Below, one piece after another: positions 1-10,892 of a stretch of 64,000 bases of DNA. The position numbers were made by a program, and so were the translations under genes. Numbering within the stretch: position 1 is the first letter of the stretch; every line of letters begins with the position of its first letter. The notes below the pieces were generated by a model. The model was given only the letters and a program-made list of their open reading frames with translations, had not been told where the DNA came from and searched no databases. This DNA comes from Fasciola hepatica (lineage: Eukaryota > Platyhelminthes > Trematoda > Plagiorchiida > Fasciolidae), in the NCBI GenBank assembly GCA_948099385.1, contig CANUEZ040000002.1, forward strand, positions 1,674,001 through 1,738,000. Reading direction: 5' to 3'.

Positions 1-89
1 CCAAGTCAAAAACTCTGTTCCCTGGGAGAAGTTCAATTCCACCGTTTGTAAAAGCCAACAAGGCACTCCGTAAAACACTCGGGTCGGTG

Positions 90-230
90 ACCGATAGCTC
101 AGTTTAAACCTCCTTCAGATGGGGCCAAACATCCTGGGTGCCCAATACACTCCTCCGCCACAGATGCCGGTGGACAGTGTTGTACGCCTCATACGCCACC
201 AGTGATTGGTATGAGGGTGGACACAATTCC
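90..230. repeat. Dispersed repeat, copy 1 (second copy at 14530-14670)
   Basis: The two segments share the core TCCGCCACAGATGCCGGTG, flanked in both by GGTGACYGA plus CTCAGTT on the left and CCTCATACGCCA on the right. They lie in the same orientation about 14.4 kb apart. Neither has a coding frame I recognise. They may be 5' leader sequence of an RTE subfamily, because both lie near RTE fragments. Confidence 0.55.
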
Positions 231-465
231 CAGGAACTCCATTTCTTAACAAAAAGGCACACGGGACGATCCTATCGACAGAGTCGAAGGCCGGCCGAAC
301 TCCTAGGAACACGATGATCGGGAGTCTTTGTAAAGTATGACGGTGTTCTAGTAGAGGTCGGACGATGAAAATATGATCGATGCATCCACGACCGGTACAA
401 AAATCAGCTATCTCCTTGCGAGTTCGCTCTTCCCGCGTGTGGTACATGAGAAGTATGGTAGACAA
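115..465 (-). pseudogene. RTE-type LINE reverse transcriptase fragment
   Basis: The minus-strand frame matches the motif-A part of the RTE copy at 10893-11513: a GxIDHIF block, an EHRH block, then FLGVRPAFDSVDR against FLDLKAAFDLVDR. The first Asp of motif A, which binds the catalytic metal, is Gly here. Only about 60 residues of the RT domain align, and no flanking RTE sequence in the same frame is visible, so this is an isolated inactive fragment. Sequence at about 90-230 also matches 14530-14670 and may belong to another part of the same family. Confidence 0.6.
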
Positions 466-874
466 GAGCAGCTTTAACCATATTCCGATAAGGCTTCATC
501 ATCATCATCATCGTACAGCGTTAAACAGTAGAGCAAGCCTTACTGACCACTGCCTTTCTCACCATTTTGCACGTTGAATTAGAAAGCAGAAATATGCAAG
601 GTGAATAGGGAGTGGATCTATAGAGATGTAAAAAAGGAAACAGCGTCCTAGTAGCCAACATACGGAATACAGTCTAACTGTACGAACACACATTGATCAG
701 TCGTTCTGGTTCGACAGAAAATGACAACACAATCGCCACTGTTCGCGGTTCGCAGCCATATTCTTCAGTGTCTCCAACCAACTGGTAGATGGATCTTTTG
801 GACCCCAACCACGAAGACGTAAAGCACCTACTTTCCCACGTTTGGTGTACATTTTCTCATTCCTCGTTGCCAAG

Positions 875-1252
875 TCATCTGTTGACCTCCACGTGGTTTT
901 TTCCACAACTGAGGAGGAACGTAGAATAGGATACGATGTAAGCCTTAGACATACGTGTGTTCACCTCTACTATCGTGCTCCCAACCGTCGTCACGCTGCT
1001 GCCAACGTTACTAAAGCGGTCAGCAATCGTTAATCCCTCCCCATCAAGCATCAAGCTCGGAATTGCTGACGTCCAGTCTTGCAACATCACTTTGCACTTT
1101 GGAGATGCCAAGCGCATGTCAAATTGAACTACAGCTCTCGCAAGTCTACTTGGCGCACGTTGAGCACGTTCCGTGTATTTGAACAAGCAGAAAACATCGT
1201 CCGCGTAATCTAGGTCACACAGCTTTCCACTATACCCTGATTCGACGCTCAC
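875..1252 (-). pseudogene. RTE copy A reverse transcriptase, palm/thumb part
   Basis: The frame carries YADDV, the RT catalytic motif C with both Asp intact, followed by the conserved RTE continuation (LASPKCKVMLQDW, then a GEGL block, then a VNTRMSKAY block). It aligns along its length with 10527-10850. It is separated from the upstream RT motifs by stops, so the domain is not translatable as a whole. Confidence 0.7.
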
Positions 1253-3226
1253 ATCCTAGAAATCTACCAAGACATTCTCTATTGTTTTGTCGATGACGAA
1301 ATTGAAAAAGAAAGGAGGAATTGGACATCCCTATCGAACACCGCTCGTCGTTTTGGACCGACTGGATAATTCACCGTAAACCCTTGCGCTGCCGGAAGTA
1401 TGAGTATAACAACCTCAGCAGATTCACGAGCATCTGTGGCATACCCTTCCGGTGAAGAGCATTGAATAGCACCGTTCCGTCAACAGGATCGGAGGCGCCT
1501 TCGAGATCTAAGAAAACCATTATTGTCGGTCGACGGTGTGCGTGACGCACCTCCAGTAATTGACGAAGAGTAAAAATCTAGTTGATGCATCCTCGACCTG
1601 GGCGGAATTTGCCTGCTGTTCGCGGAGGTTCCTCCCGCGAGCCGGTGTAAGACAACGCAGCAAAATCGAGGCTAATACCTTGGTGACTATTGGAATTAAG
1701 TGGATCCCACGATGTCTACTACAGTCATTGCGTACTCCCTTTTTGAAGATGAGTATAATCAATGATTCCCCCCATAATAGCGGGATATGTTCCTCCTTCC
1801 AATGTCAGGGAGAAAGGTGGTAAGTGATTTTATCAACACACCACCCATTTTGAAAAGAACTGGGGGAAGTCCATCAGAACCGGCTGCTTTCCCTTGCTTT
1901 AGTAATAGGATACTCGACTGTACTTGCATTTCCGATGGGGACTCAAGTGATAATCACCATGGGATCGCAGTTGCTGACACAGAAGTAACTACAGTAGCAC
2001 ACGACCAGCTAAACTGCTCTTTGAAGTATTCGGCCCAACGGTCAAGCCTTTGCTCTTTGTCACGAATGGGTTCTCCATTTCGATTGCATGTCGTTTCACT
2101 GACAGAGGTTCGTAGTCCACAGGCGTCGTGAATAAGTCTGAACAGTCTTTGACTGTTACCTGAAGTAGCTGCTATTTCCATTTCTTCGGTTACCTTGACC
2201 CACCAATTTTCGCGATCCTACTTAAGGCTTTTCGTAACTTGCTTCTGTAGATATTTTTGTATATTATTCATCTCCTTGCGGAATCCAGTGTCTTTGATGG
2301 ACATCGAATCCAGGACCACGGGCAAAACCTGCTGATATGTGCATCGCCTGTTGGATATGGGACCAATGCTCATCTACATTACTGTTCGTCGTAGATCCTA
2401 GCTCCTGTGCTAACTTCTGCTCATAACGAGTGCGGACTTCTGGATCACATAAACGCTGCACGACTTACCGGGTTTGCGGTTTGCGCCGATGACCATGGAT
2501 ATGGAAAGATAAGCGCAGCAAAACGAATGCATGGTCCGACTGTACATACGTGGACCAGTAGGATCTACAGTTCTGAACAGAACCGCATCACCGGTACCTC
2601 ATTGCGATATGATCAGTCTGACTTAGAGTACCTGTAGAGTTAGAGCACCATGTCGATGTGCGACGCGAGCCGTGTCAGAAATTCGTACTAGACAGGAATA
2701 ATCGACTGTCTGCACAAAACTGGAGAAGCCTCTCTCGTTATCTGTGTACTGAGATGGTAAGGCACAACGGCCACCCAAACAAGCTTCTGATTCACTAAGT
2801 TTGCCAACTAGCACAACAATGTCAGAACCCTTGCTCCTGCGAACGACGGTGGTGATTTCATCATAGAATTCATCCTTCTGCATGTCAGAGCTGCAGTCTG
2901 TTGGGGCGTATGCCGAGATCACAAACAAATTGCGCTTAACACAACTATCCTTTCGAACGCCAACTGACCCTTGGAGTCTCAGCACATAAACCACTGTTAA
3001 TCGGCATCCAGTCTAAAAGGGCAGCTTAAGCCTTGTCAGCCAAGACTATTCCTATACTACGTTGACCCGTAGCTCGAGCTATTTCGTCTCCTGAAGTGCG
3101 CAGAAAATACTTCGATGAGATACCAGGAGCAGTTAGTTGAATTACACTGCTCGAATCCTGGAAACGCGTTTCACTTAAGCAGCAGACACTAATCTTTAGA
3201 GAATTTATTGCGAGCGCCAGACACGC

Positions 3227-3628
3227 CTACTGACCGGCCTGCATGAGTGCACACACGTTGGAGGAACCGAGTTTCAGAGGCTGACGAGGCTTGAGAAAAT
3301 GTGAGTTACCAAACAGAGGATTATTCCCGACACTATTTGACAGTGAATCGTTGCGAGTACTGACCGTGTTATCAGTGGGAGCATAATGAGTGGATAGAAG
3401 GGGCAAAGAGTGGTGGTTAGGGACAGAAGACAAAGGTTGAATAAAAGAGAGGGAACTCTGACCAGTAACCCATTTATCATTACCCACCCCGCTCGATGCA
3501 ATGGGCAGCGTGGTCCTGATTATCCTGCACGACGACCGATGCAGTATGGAATTCCTTCTATTTGTGCAGTTCATGGGAGATGTTGAACGGGTACTGCTAG
3601 GGTGTCCAGCCACGAAGAAGGATAACAA
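3227..3628 (-). pseudogene. RTE copy A N-terminal region and endonuclease start
   Basis: This is an open stretch of 133 codons. Its last residues (GSSNVCALMQAGQ) align with the start of the endonuclease of the RTE copy at 12459-13280 (LAAFTVRTLRQIGQ). The first ~100 residues are Ser/Thr-rich with no domain I recognise. It runs into a stop just before the endonuclease continues, so it is part of a broken element rather than a host gene. Confidence 0.5.
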
Positions 3629-4044
3629 TTAGGGTCCTCATCCAAAGCCCTTAGTTCTAACGAGAGCCTGTCTGCAAGGCTATGGGGTGGCTGAGCAGAA
3701 ACTTATTTGTTTGGATCAATTATTCTGCCACTGATTTCAACGACTGAGTTTTCAGCTCAAATCGACCCCTAACCTGGAGGACCAGGAGACTGAACTTAGT
3801 CTGGCCTTTACCCATTGACCTTCCAGGTATGACTGAGTCTTCGGCTTGGAGCAAGCCGACCTGTAGTATGTAGATAAGTCTTAGGCGGTTCAGAAAGCGG
3901 CCGTCATGGATAGAAGACGCAAAGGTACATGAATCATTGCTCAAATGTGTTGGGAACACTAAGTCAGTAATGTTGAGGATAAACAGGGTGTGGGGAACCA
4001 GAGTTCATTCTCTGCAGCAAGCGTCTTATCTAAACAGGATACGG

Positions 4045-5045
4045 TGGTGGGGCCTTCACGATGAGACTGCACCTTGACTTGGTGTGATAGCTTGTATGCC
4101 TATGCGACAGAAAGAGACATGCAGGATAACTCCTAAAGCCGAAGATGTAATTATGCCTGACAGAAGAAGGCTAGCTTCTGAACCAGTTGATAGACAGCAT
4201 TTGGTTTTACCCAATACGCCTCTGCAGGACACAAAGCGAATAAACACGAAGAAAAGCAGTTTACCGATCAAAAAACCTCCACCAGATGGACGTAGGAGTG
4301 GAGTACCTGGGGTTTCTCTCGACGCTGAAAGAAGCCATTGCACTTCATTGGGCAGTCCTAATGAGGTTGCCTCGTCCCCTTTCCACTTGCTGCACTGGGT
4401 GTATAGGGATAACAACTGGGTCCGAAAAATGGATCGACAAAAAAGCACCAGCGAAGACAGGACAGGATGCGTACATTAACCAGGTCTCACGTGGCAGAAC
4501 AGAAGTTCTTTTCAGGGTGCTCCGGTTATTCTCCCGTGTTGGGTTAACGCCCCACCATTTTGTGGGTTACACTGAATTAAAGCCTTCGGTTAGGGTTCCC
4601 AAAAGAAGAACCTTTTCTGCGGTGTGGGCAGCCGAAACCTATGATCCACTCAGAAACTTTCAGCATGGTCACTTAAGATCGATGTAAAATGCCACGGGTT
4701 ACTGCGGCTCCGAAGAAAACAGTAGTTTAGGTGTGGGTCATAAATCAAACTCACCTATTAAACCCGCATGCTTGTTGCACTTGGCTGCATTAAACGTCCG
4801 CATGTTATGACAGACAGGACAAAAGGCTGCTTTCACTAGAACCCTTGAAACTTTCAAAATAAACGTATGCCGCGTCCCCGAAATACGCACGTAAAACCCC
4901 TCTTCTGTGATCACCCTTCGCATCCCAGAAACGACTTCGGTCTCTTGCTTTACCATTCGTCATACGGGCGACCCGGTGTTTAATGCTCGTAGTCAGGCTG
5001 GTGTCAGGATCGCTCTGAGCAAGAGCTCAATGTATCGCTTGTGTG
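4045..5045 (+). mobile_element. Truncated RTE LINE, copy C (5' leader plus start of endonuclease)
   Basis: This is the reverse-complement match of the leader and N-terminal endonuclease of the RTE copy at 13790-12800. It shows the CACGATGAGACTGCACCTTG start, the CCAGATGGACGTAGGAGTGG block, then a decayed translation resembling NATGxCG, LHLAAxxVR, TFKINV and ITLRIPETTS. Similarity stops near 5045, before the GDFN region. Copy A and copy C lie head to head, with leader ends about 60 bp apart (about 3990 and 4045). Confidence 0.65.
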
Positions 5046-5369
5046 CAGAATAACTCCATGCTGTCTCCTTGTTGAGTGACAACGCACAGAAAATACAACA
5101 CATTTCCGGACCGCTTGACGACTGGGGCTTCCAGGTACGGCATGAACTTCGCGTTTCCCAAGGGAAGTGTTTTCATAAGACAGGAAGGGACCTGTCTGCA
5201 CTCACCCTCTTTGATGATCAGGGGGCGTTTGTCGATCACATCTAGTGCCTCAGGAGCTTGATTACGGTTAAGAGTGGTGACTGATGTTGCAACCCTACCG
5301 TAGTGATTGGGTTTGCGTGCTACGATGACCCCGGGGGCTATATTGGCTGGAGCGCAAAAGGGTTCCTAC
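5027..5369 (-). CDS. Unrecognised open stretch, possible exon remnant
   Basis: A minus-strand frame stays open for about 113 codons from just after a TAG (about 5369) to a TGA at 5027. It contains mixed, protein-like residues (for example KFMPYLEAPVVKRSGNV and YFLCVVTQQGDSMELF). An acceptor-like CTCCAG lies near the 5' end of the open stretch. Its 3' end runs directly into the point where RTE copy C breaks off, so the TGA may lie in element-derived sequence. I do not recognise the protein. It could be a host exon cut by the RTE, part of an unrecognised element, or chance. Confidence 0.25.
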
Positions 5370-5930
5370 AGGATCAATCATATCGGACAGTCCGAGAGTG
5401 AGCAGACAGAAGAAAATAACACGGCGTTGTCAAAGGCTGTAGCGGGTTTCTTTGCCTGACAGTGAACTCCCTATATAAAAGCCATAGAAGCCCATAGACA
5501 GCAACGTGACGTGCGCGAATGTGGCCCTTCATTAAATGAGGCTATTCCATTTTGCCTCTTACACAGTTATTCTGAGAGGGGGTGAGACTTACTAGGACGC
5601 GTTGGACATCGTTGACTGGCAGACCGACATCCAAAAAGGGCTTGATCCGGTCGTTCGGTCACCGGTTCCCAGCACAAATTTCCTGTTGCTCGACAGGTAG
5701 CATTTGGTTGTGCACGGGTTAGGGTTGCTATCTCGAACGAAAAGCCGTTCCGTACCTAAATCCTAAGACTTCTCATGAGCAGGTTCCCTACAGACACCGC
5801 ACATGGGCAGGTGTCATTCGGAACATCCAAAAAGCCGGTTACATAAAAGTAGGAGGTAATGCTGAAGAGACTACATTACGAATGACGAAACCAAGAAAAG
5901 CTTTCGTCTACCTGTCACCGTCATACCCGG
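5370..5930. other. Unassigned stretch between RTE copies
   Basis: I see no coding frame over 60 codons, no structural RNA and no clear repeat on either strand. The stretch lies between the RTE 5' fragment (copy C) and an RTE 3' tail, and is probably old decayed repeat or intergenic sequence. Confidence 0.4.
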
Positions 5931-6212
5931 TTCAGTTCAGTTCAGACGATTATTAACCATGCTTTGCCTGCGGTGGTTTTTCTTGCTGTCCTCTAGCGAC
6001 AGCCTCAACCAGAAATAATGAGAAAGGGCAGGAATATGAAGGAGCAACGAGAGAACTACATATATTAATATCAAGTCGATAAGCTTGTGAATACAACAAC
6101 GCCACTGACAGCGACACCTTGCCATTTTCTTTAACGTATCGAACCACTGAATGGGAGGGTATCTTGGACCTCACCCAGAAAGTCTAACTCACCCGACATG
6201 GTCAAGTCACGG
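5930..6212 (-). mobile_element. RTE LINE 3' tail fragment
   Basis: Bases about 6090-6212 align with 10030-10155, the 3' end of the RTE copy at 9900-13790. Shared blocks include CGCCACTGACMGCGACACC, TCGAACCA, GGACCTCA and GGAAGTCTAAC or its variant. A short (TTCAG)3 run sits at 5934-5949. At 6213 the sequence switches to an oppositely oriented RTE fragment. Confidence 0.55.
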
Positions 6213-6700
6213 TTCTCTCTTAAGGGAAGGATGTACAAAGCTGTGATTCGTAATGTTACTCTACTGCTGCGAGACCTGGCTGCTCTGCATTGAGGATCCT
6301 CGGCGTCTTTCCGTGTTCGACAACCGATATCTCCAAATCATTGCTCGCGTCTGGTGGGAACATCGAGTGAGCAATGACGAAGTGCATCGTCGTGTGTTGG
6401 GTGTGGCTAGCCACCCTCTAACCGTTGATCGCTCTGAACCGCCTTTGGTGGTTCGGACTGTTTTGCATATTCTTGTCCACCGTTTACTTTTCTGTGCTCT
6501 ATCCGTACTTGCTGGGCAAGACTGGAAGGAGCGACGCGGTGTTCATGTCATGACTTGGTGTAAAGGTATGGAGGAGCTGGCATTGGCATTGGTTTCGATT
6601 GGTGCTTTCCGCCCTCCTGGTTTGAGCCTACGGGATGAGGATTGTCGCTAGTTAGAGATGTCGAGATACATGGCTCAGAACAGAAGTCAGTGTCGCGAAT
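6213..6700 (+). pseudogene. RTE LINE C-terminal fragment
   Basis: The plus-strand frame beginning at 6253 shows the conserved RTE block YCCETW...RRLSVFDNR...IARVWWEHRVSNDEVHRRVLG, which follows the RT thumb in SR2-like elements. The frame stays open to 6651, but only its first ~50 residues are conserved. The upstream RT motifs are absent, so it is a 5'-truncated remnant. Confidence 0.7.
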
Positions 6701-6830
6701 GCTTTCTGCTAAATTCATCTGTTCTATATTCACAAAAAAAATCATTCAAACAAACAAAGCGATAAAAGAACCTCAAAAATCATAAGGTGAAAAAGCAAAA
6801 AACACCACCACTCTGCTCTTTATATTTTGT

Positions 6831-7500
6831 TTGTCTACTTGGGAAGCTGTAAAACCGCTGATGGACGGGACTTGGGACGATGTGAACAACCGAATAGCGA
6901 ATGCTCAAGAGGCGTTCCGTAGTTTATATCACCTGTGGAGGCGGCGTGGCGTCGTTCTTCGAATGAAAGGCAGGGTGTACAACGATGCTGTGCGTAGTGT
7001 GCTTCTAAACGTTCGTGAGACCTCGTCTGTTCGAGCGGCTGATGCCGACCGGTTGTCCGTGTTCGACCACCGATGCCTGAGGGGTACCTCGCGAGGTTGG
7101 CGGAAACAGCGAATAGGCAATTCTGCAATTCGAACGTACATCTAGGGAACCGGGAGTGCCGCGTACCCAATTATTGTTGTCATAGCACTATATCGGCTTT
7201 GTCGGCTGCGACATGTGCTATGTATGCCATCTCATCGACTTTCCCGTCGCGCTCTATTCGTAGAGCCTAAAGTTGGCTGAAAAGGACAACATGGAGGCCA
7301 AGTCATGACATAGCACCGATCTGTCAAAGTGTTGACGTGAAGATTTGCCTCTGTAGGTTATTGACGCTTGCGTGGCTGGGGACCTCGAGATCCACTACAA
7401 AGCTGGCTCAACTTTGTCGGATATGGCTCAATACTATGCTCAGTGGCGGTTATGTTGTGACAGCCTCTGTCTGAACTCCTGAGAAATTTCCCCTTTGATT
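6831..7500 (+). pseudogene. RTE LINE C-terminal fragment ending near an (AT)34 tract
   Basis: The frame at 6831-7145 aligns with the post-RT part of RTE (AFRSLYHLWRRRGVVLRMKGRVYN, then RLSVFDHRCLR). A decayed tail to about 7480 resembles the WGPKDPST...LETLKNMA end seen at 697-906. An (AT)34 tract begins about 80 bp downstream, in line with the simple-repeat tails common at RTE 3' ends. Confidence 0.65.
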
Positions 7501-7559
7501 ATTCACGTTATTCGTTTTTGCATGGCATCACGCCTCTGTAAATTCTACTGGGTTATCGG

Positions 7560-7562
<3 letters not shown>

Positions 7563-7630
<68 letters not shown>
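7563..7630. repeat. (AT)34 microsatellite
   Basis: An uninterrupted AT dinucleotide run of 68 bases. It follows the 3' end of the RTE fragment at 6831-7500, so it may have grown from the element's tail. Confidence 0.95.
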
Positions 7631-7633
<3 letters not shown>

Positions 7634-7679
7634 TACGTTGGTGCTAGAAATAAAATTCACAATGAAAGAATGCAAAACA

Positions 7680-8470
7680 AAACTGCCATTTTTTGACATT
7701 CTGATTTGACAAACGGAAATCTAGAAATAACAGTCTATCGGAGACCAACGGTAACTGACGATAACCGACCGCATACTAAGTTTCCAAAGCAACCACCCGT
7801 GCCACTTGGAGAGCTGTGTGCACACCCTATTCCACCAGGCCGACACACTGCAGCATACCCGAACTCCGGAAGGAAGAACTACTTAGACTTTTCAAGCTGT
7901 TCATCAAAAACGGTTACCCAAAAAGGCGTGTAAACTCTTGTATTTTAGGTAACAAAAAGACCAAAAGAAAAAGCCTAGAGAGCATAGTCTTGTTATCATA
8001 CATACGAGGAGCGTCGGAGACTGTAGACGGTATCCTGGAATCGCTGGGCATCGAAGTTTCCCAGTGGATCGCTCTATCCAACGAAAAGGACCTTATGGGC
8101 CAGCACTACCAATCAGGAGTGGTCTACGATATCTTATGCCTAGGATGTGATAAGGAACACAGATAAGACAAACAAACAATCACGTACTCGCCTTCACGAA
8201 CACAAACTAGTATTACGGCGCGCCGGTTCGCACTCAGACTCGGGATCACTGCGCGCAGACAGGTCACGAGATCAAAATCGATAGCTCAAGGGCGGTCGCC
8301 CCGGCAAAGAAGAAGGGCTTGACCATCGAAACCCTCCATTCGATCAACTCGTTCAACTGACACATCGAGGTCGACAAACATCAGTTCACCGTGGCAAGAC
8401 CGGTGCATAAAGGTCGAGAAACGGACAGACGAGCAACAAACCAAAATCATACAGAACCGGCTGTTCCATT
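7680..8470 (+). mobile_element. Penelope-like element fragment (end of RT plus GIY-YIG domain)
   Basis: The plus-strand translation shows the Penelope-type post-RT block (FFDI, then TNGNLEITVYRRPTVTDDN), an 'LFIKNGYPKRRV' linker, then the start of a GIY-YIG endonuclease (SGVVYDILCLGCDKEH). A RLHEHKLVLRR block follows in another frame, then SHSDSGSLRA. At least two frameshifts occur, with a stop after the first GIY-YIG strand. It is a 5'-truncated inactive copy whose closest flatworm relatives would be Cercyon-like elements (inference). Confidence 0.65.
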
Positions 8471-8640
8471 CACACTCGATCGTTGCTACATCTGACCTGT
8501 TGGGACCTTACGTGGTTCTCCACACTGTTTCAGGGTCTGGTTGCCGGCTGTCCTTAACCGTGCAGTGGGCCTTCGTGGCTATGGGTTATATACCCCTTTC
8601 ATTGCACTCATGCACAAGCGTGTAGTGAAAAAACACTCAT
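8471..8640. repeat. Dispersed repeat also present at about 15700-15850
   Basis: Blocks such as TGGGACCTT, GGTTGCCGG or GTTGCCGGT, GTGCAGTG, CTATGGGKTAT and CATTSYCATGCAC-like sequence occur in the same order and orientation in both places. It may be 3' sequence of the neighbouring Penelope-like fragment or of an RTE. I cannot tell which. Confidence 0.4.
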
Positions 8641-8758
8641 CTATTCACGTCTGATGAGTCTTAGTTTTACAACTTAGTGCACGCCTTGACTTTTCTACAG
8701 TGTATATATATATTGATAGTAAGTAGTATGTTAACGTGTGGACAAAATTTCCCCGGAA

Positions 8759-8801
8759 GCACACGACCGGTTTCGCGGTTGTTGCCGCTCATCAGGTATG
8801 C
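8759..8801 (-). ncRNA. Hammerhead ribozyme, type I, Penelope-type
   Basis: On the minus strand the full core is present. Stem I strand GCAUAC (8796-8801) precedes CUGAUGA (8789-8795). Stem II is GCGG/CCGC with a CAACAA loop (8775-8788), followed by GAAA (8771-8774). The stem III segment CCGG (8767-8770) leads to UC (8765-8766), and the second stem I strand is GUGUGC (8759-8764), which pairs fully with GCAUAC counting one G-U. Cleavage is expected after C8765. Stem III is a 4-nt self-complementary segment without a loop, the minimal form known from Penelope elements and retrozymes, which act as dimers. Confidence 0.9.
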
Positions 8802-9023
8802 GTACCCGGCACTCATCTGCCCACTCGTCTTCATACTTGTACACTCCGATGTTATATGTTCACTAGAATCTAATTTGAATCGTCTGGAGTGTGAATGGAT
8901 ACTCTTCATTGAAGAGCCCAACAATGAATCACAACTGTGATTTCTCATAGTTATTCGTGTCTGGGTCATTGCTAACCCAACGAACAACGAGGCTGCATGC
9001 GCAGGCGCTCATACTGATAGTAC

Positions 9024-9028
9024 ATATA

Positions 9029-9077
<49 letters not shown>

Positions 9078-9101
9078 TATATATAGTATATATATATATA
9101 A
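9024..9101. repeat. AT-dinucleotide microsatellite
   Basis: A TA/AT run with a few interruptions (TATTATATATTATATATAG). It separates the hammerhead region from the RTE fragment that starts near 9140. Confidence 0.9.
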
Positions 9102-9139
9102 ACCGTCTGATTAGAAGCAAGAGTGTAAGCCCGGTATAA

Positions 9140-9880
9140 CGGAGGTAATCAAGGAGTTTGGCGACTCATTGATTCACTTTCAGGAACGCTGTCCGGACCG
9201 CTGGGCTGAGACCCTTAAAGAACGGTTCATTTGAACCACTTCTAAAGTGGACCTTTTGAATGTAACTTCAAGAGAAACGATGCAGGTAAATATCGCTCCT
9301 TCATCAGAAATGGAGGTTATCCGAGAGATGAGTTACATGAAGAGGTGCATAGCCGCGGGACCGGATGGATTATCTTCGTTCTTTTTCAAGGATTGAGCTT
9401 TGGTCGCTGATTTAACAAAATTCCTCAGGGTAATAATCAGCATATTCCCAAAGAATGATGTGAACCGATGAGTGTTCCGATGTGCACGAAAAGTGATAAG
9501 CCCTCGTGCGAAAACCACAGAGGAAGCAGCTAGGTAAGTATTGCATCTGATCTGCTCGCTGGGATTATCCTTCAAAGATTACCCGATGCTCGTGAAAGTT
9601 GTACGCGTAAGAACCAAGCCGATTTCGAACCACGAAGTTGCATGAACACCTTTACTCTCCGAAAAACTTTAGAGCGCAGACACTTTCTGTGGGCCCACAA
9701 TCCTCGTCTTCCTTGATCTGGAAGTGGCACTGGACTCAGTGGACCGAACAGTTCTCTGGCACCGCCTCTTACTGAAGGGCGTCCAAAAGAAATTGATTTA
9801 ACTTTTCCAGTGCTTGTATTCGAACAGCTTTCGACTTTGTAATTTGAATGGTTCTTTAGATAGTTTCAGTTTCGGTTTAT
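9140..9880 (+). pseudogene. Heavily decayed RTE reverse transcriptase fragment
   Basis: Read across all three plus frames, the stretch resembles the RTE linker and RT. It shows a DRWAE-like block near 9200, 'AAGPDGL' near 9355, RT motif 1, 'NQADF...RSCMNTFTL' near 9615, and a motif-A remnant 'VFLDLEVALDSVDRTVLWHRLLLKGV' near 9705-9780. Many stops and shifts are present. It lies opposite in strand to the RTE copy that begins near 9900. Confidence 0.6.
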
Positions 9881-10526
9881 TCAACCATTGACCTCACACT
9901 TTTGTGCTCTGGTTTCGGCTGCTACTTTCCAGCATCGTCCAGTAAAGGGCAAAAAGAATAGAAGCATAGTGATAGAAATCCAAAACGTCAAAGTATCAAG
10001 GGGAAATCAAGACGACAAGGGAACAGTCCGAATGCAATTACGCCACTGACCGCGACACCTAGCCATATCACTTAATGTCTCGAACCATTTAGTAGGCGGA
10101 CCACGTGGACCTCAACCTGGAAGTCTAACACGTCCTACTTGGCCAAGTTCACTCGTCAAGGTTTTTACGTCTTTGCCATGCCATGGACTGACCACCTCCA
10201 CCTACTTTCCAACCACCACTTGCCTTCGAGAACAGCGAACGTTGAGGAAGTCTGTTGGCCGGCATGCATAACGCATGTCCCAACCACCTTAACCTGTTTG
10301 GATTCAGTACTTGAGCCACAGACTGACCTCTGGTTCCCAACACCTTACGCCGAATCTCAACATTGCTGATACGGTGTTCCCACCATACTCAGGTAATGCT
10401 ACGGAGACATCGGTGCTCGAACACCAACAGTCTTCACCTAGATTCTACCCTCAACAGCCATGTTTCTGAACCGTATAAAAGAACGGACCTAACCACCACA
10501 TTATACACTCTACTCTTAACAGACAA

Positions 10527-10850
10527 TCAGATGTCACGCCGACGCCACAAATAGTGGAGGTTGGCAAAAGCCAAACGCGTCTTCTGTATACGCGATGACA
10601 CTTCATCTAATATCTGTCCACCTGGTGAGATGTAACTGCCCATGTAACAAGATTTATTCACTTCAGGTAGAGCTTCCCCTGCCAACAGAAGGTTTGGTGC
10701 TGAGCCAACCCAGTACTGCAACAGCATTTTACACTTTGGAGGTGCAAAACGCATCCCAAACATTCCTTCACTGTTGTTTAGGCTATCTAAGAGAGCTTGC
10801 AACTTACCTGGATCTTCACTCAGAAGAACAATATCGTCCGCATATTCCAA
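10527..10850 (-). pseudogene. RTE copy B reverse transcriptase, motif C and thumb
   Basis: The frame opens with EYADDIVLLSE, the catalytic motif C with both Asp present. It continues with FAPPKCKMLLQYW, an LLLAGEAL block and YISPGGQILDEVSSRIQKTRLAFANLHYLWRRRDI, the RTE block also found at 13932-14174 and 6831-7145. It is out of frame with the upstream RT half. Confidence 0.8.
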
Positions 10851-10892
10851 ATCAGATAGTTTACTGCCTGAGCAAAGATCGATACCACTATT

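Larger units (their letters stand above)
690..3990 (-). mobile_element. Decayed full-length RTE (SR2-like) LINE, copy A
   Basis: Minus-strand pieces in 5' to 3' order are: a leader matching that of the other RTE copy (3720-3990 versus 13610-13790), an N-terminal segment (3227-3628), an AP-endonuclease (about 3290 down to 2623, with the SAYAPTDCSS block), a linker (1954-2461), RT N-terminal motifs (1520-1762), motif A as FLDLEGASD near 1480-1515, motif C as DYADDV (875-1252), and the RTE C-terminal tail (697-906). Several frameshifts and stops separate the pieces. The endonuclease also lacks the usual GDFN motif (VGKLSES in its place). The copy cannot encode an active protein. Clade assignment rests on resemblance to flatworm SR2/RTE proteins and is an inference. 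Confidence 0.75.

Noticed and set aside
9024..9101. CRISPR-like or satellite array
   Set aside because: Only simple AT repeats; no spaced direct repeats occur anywhere in the window.
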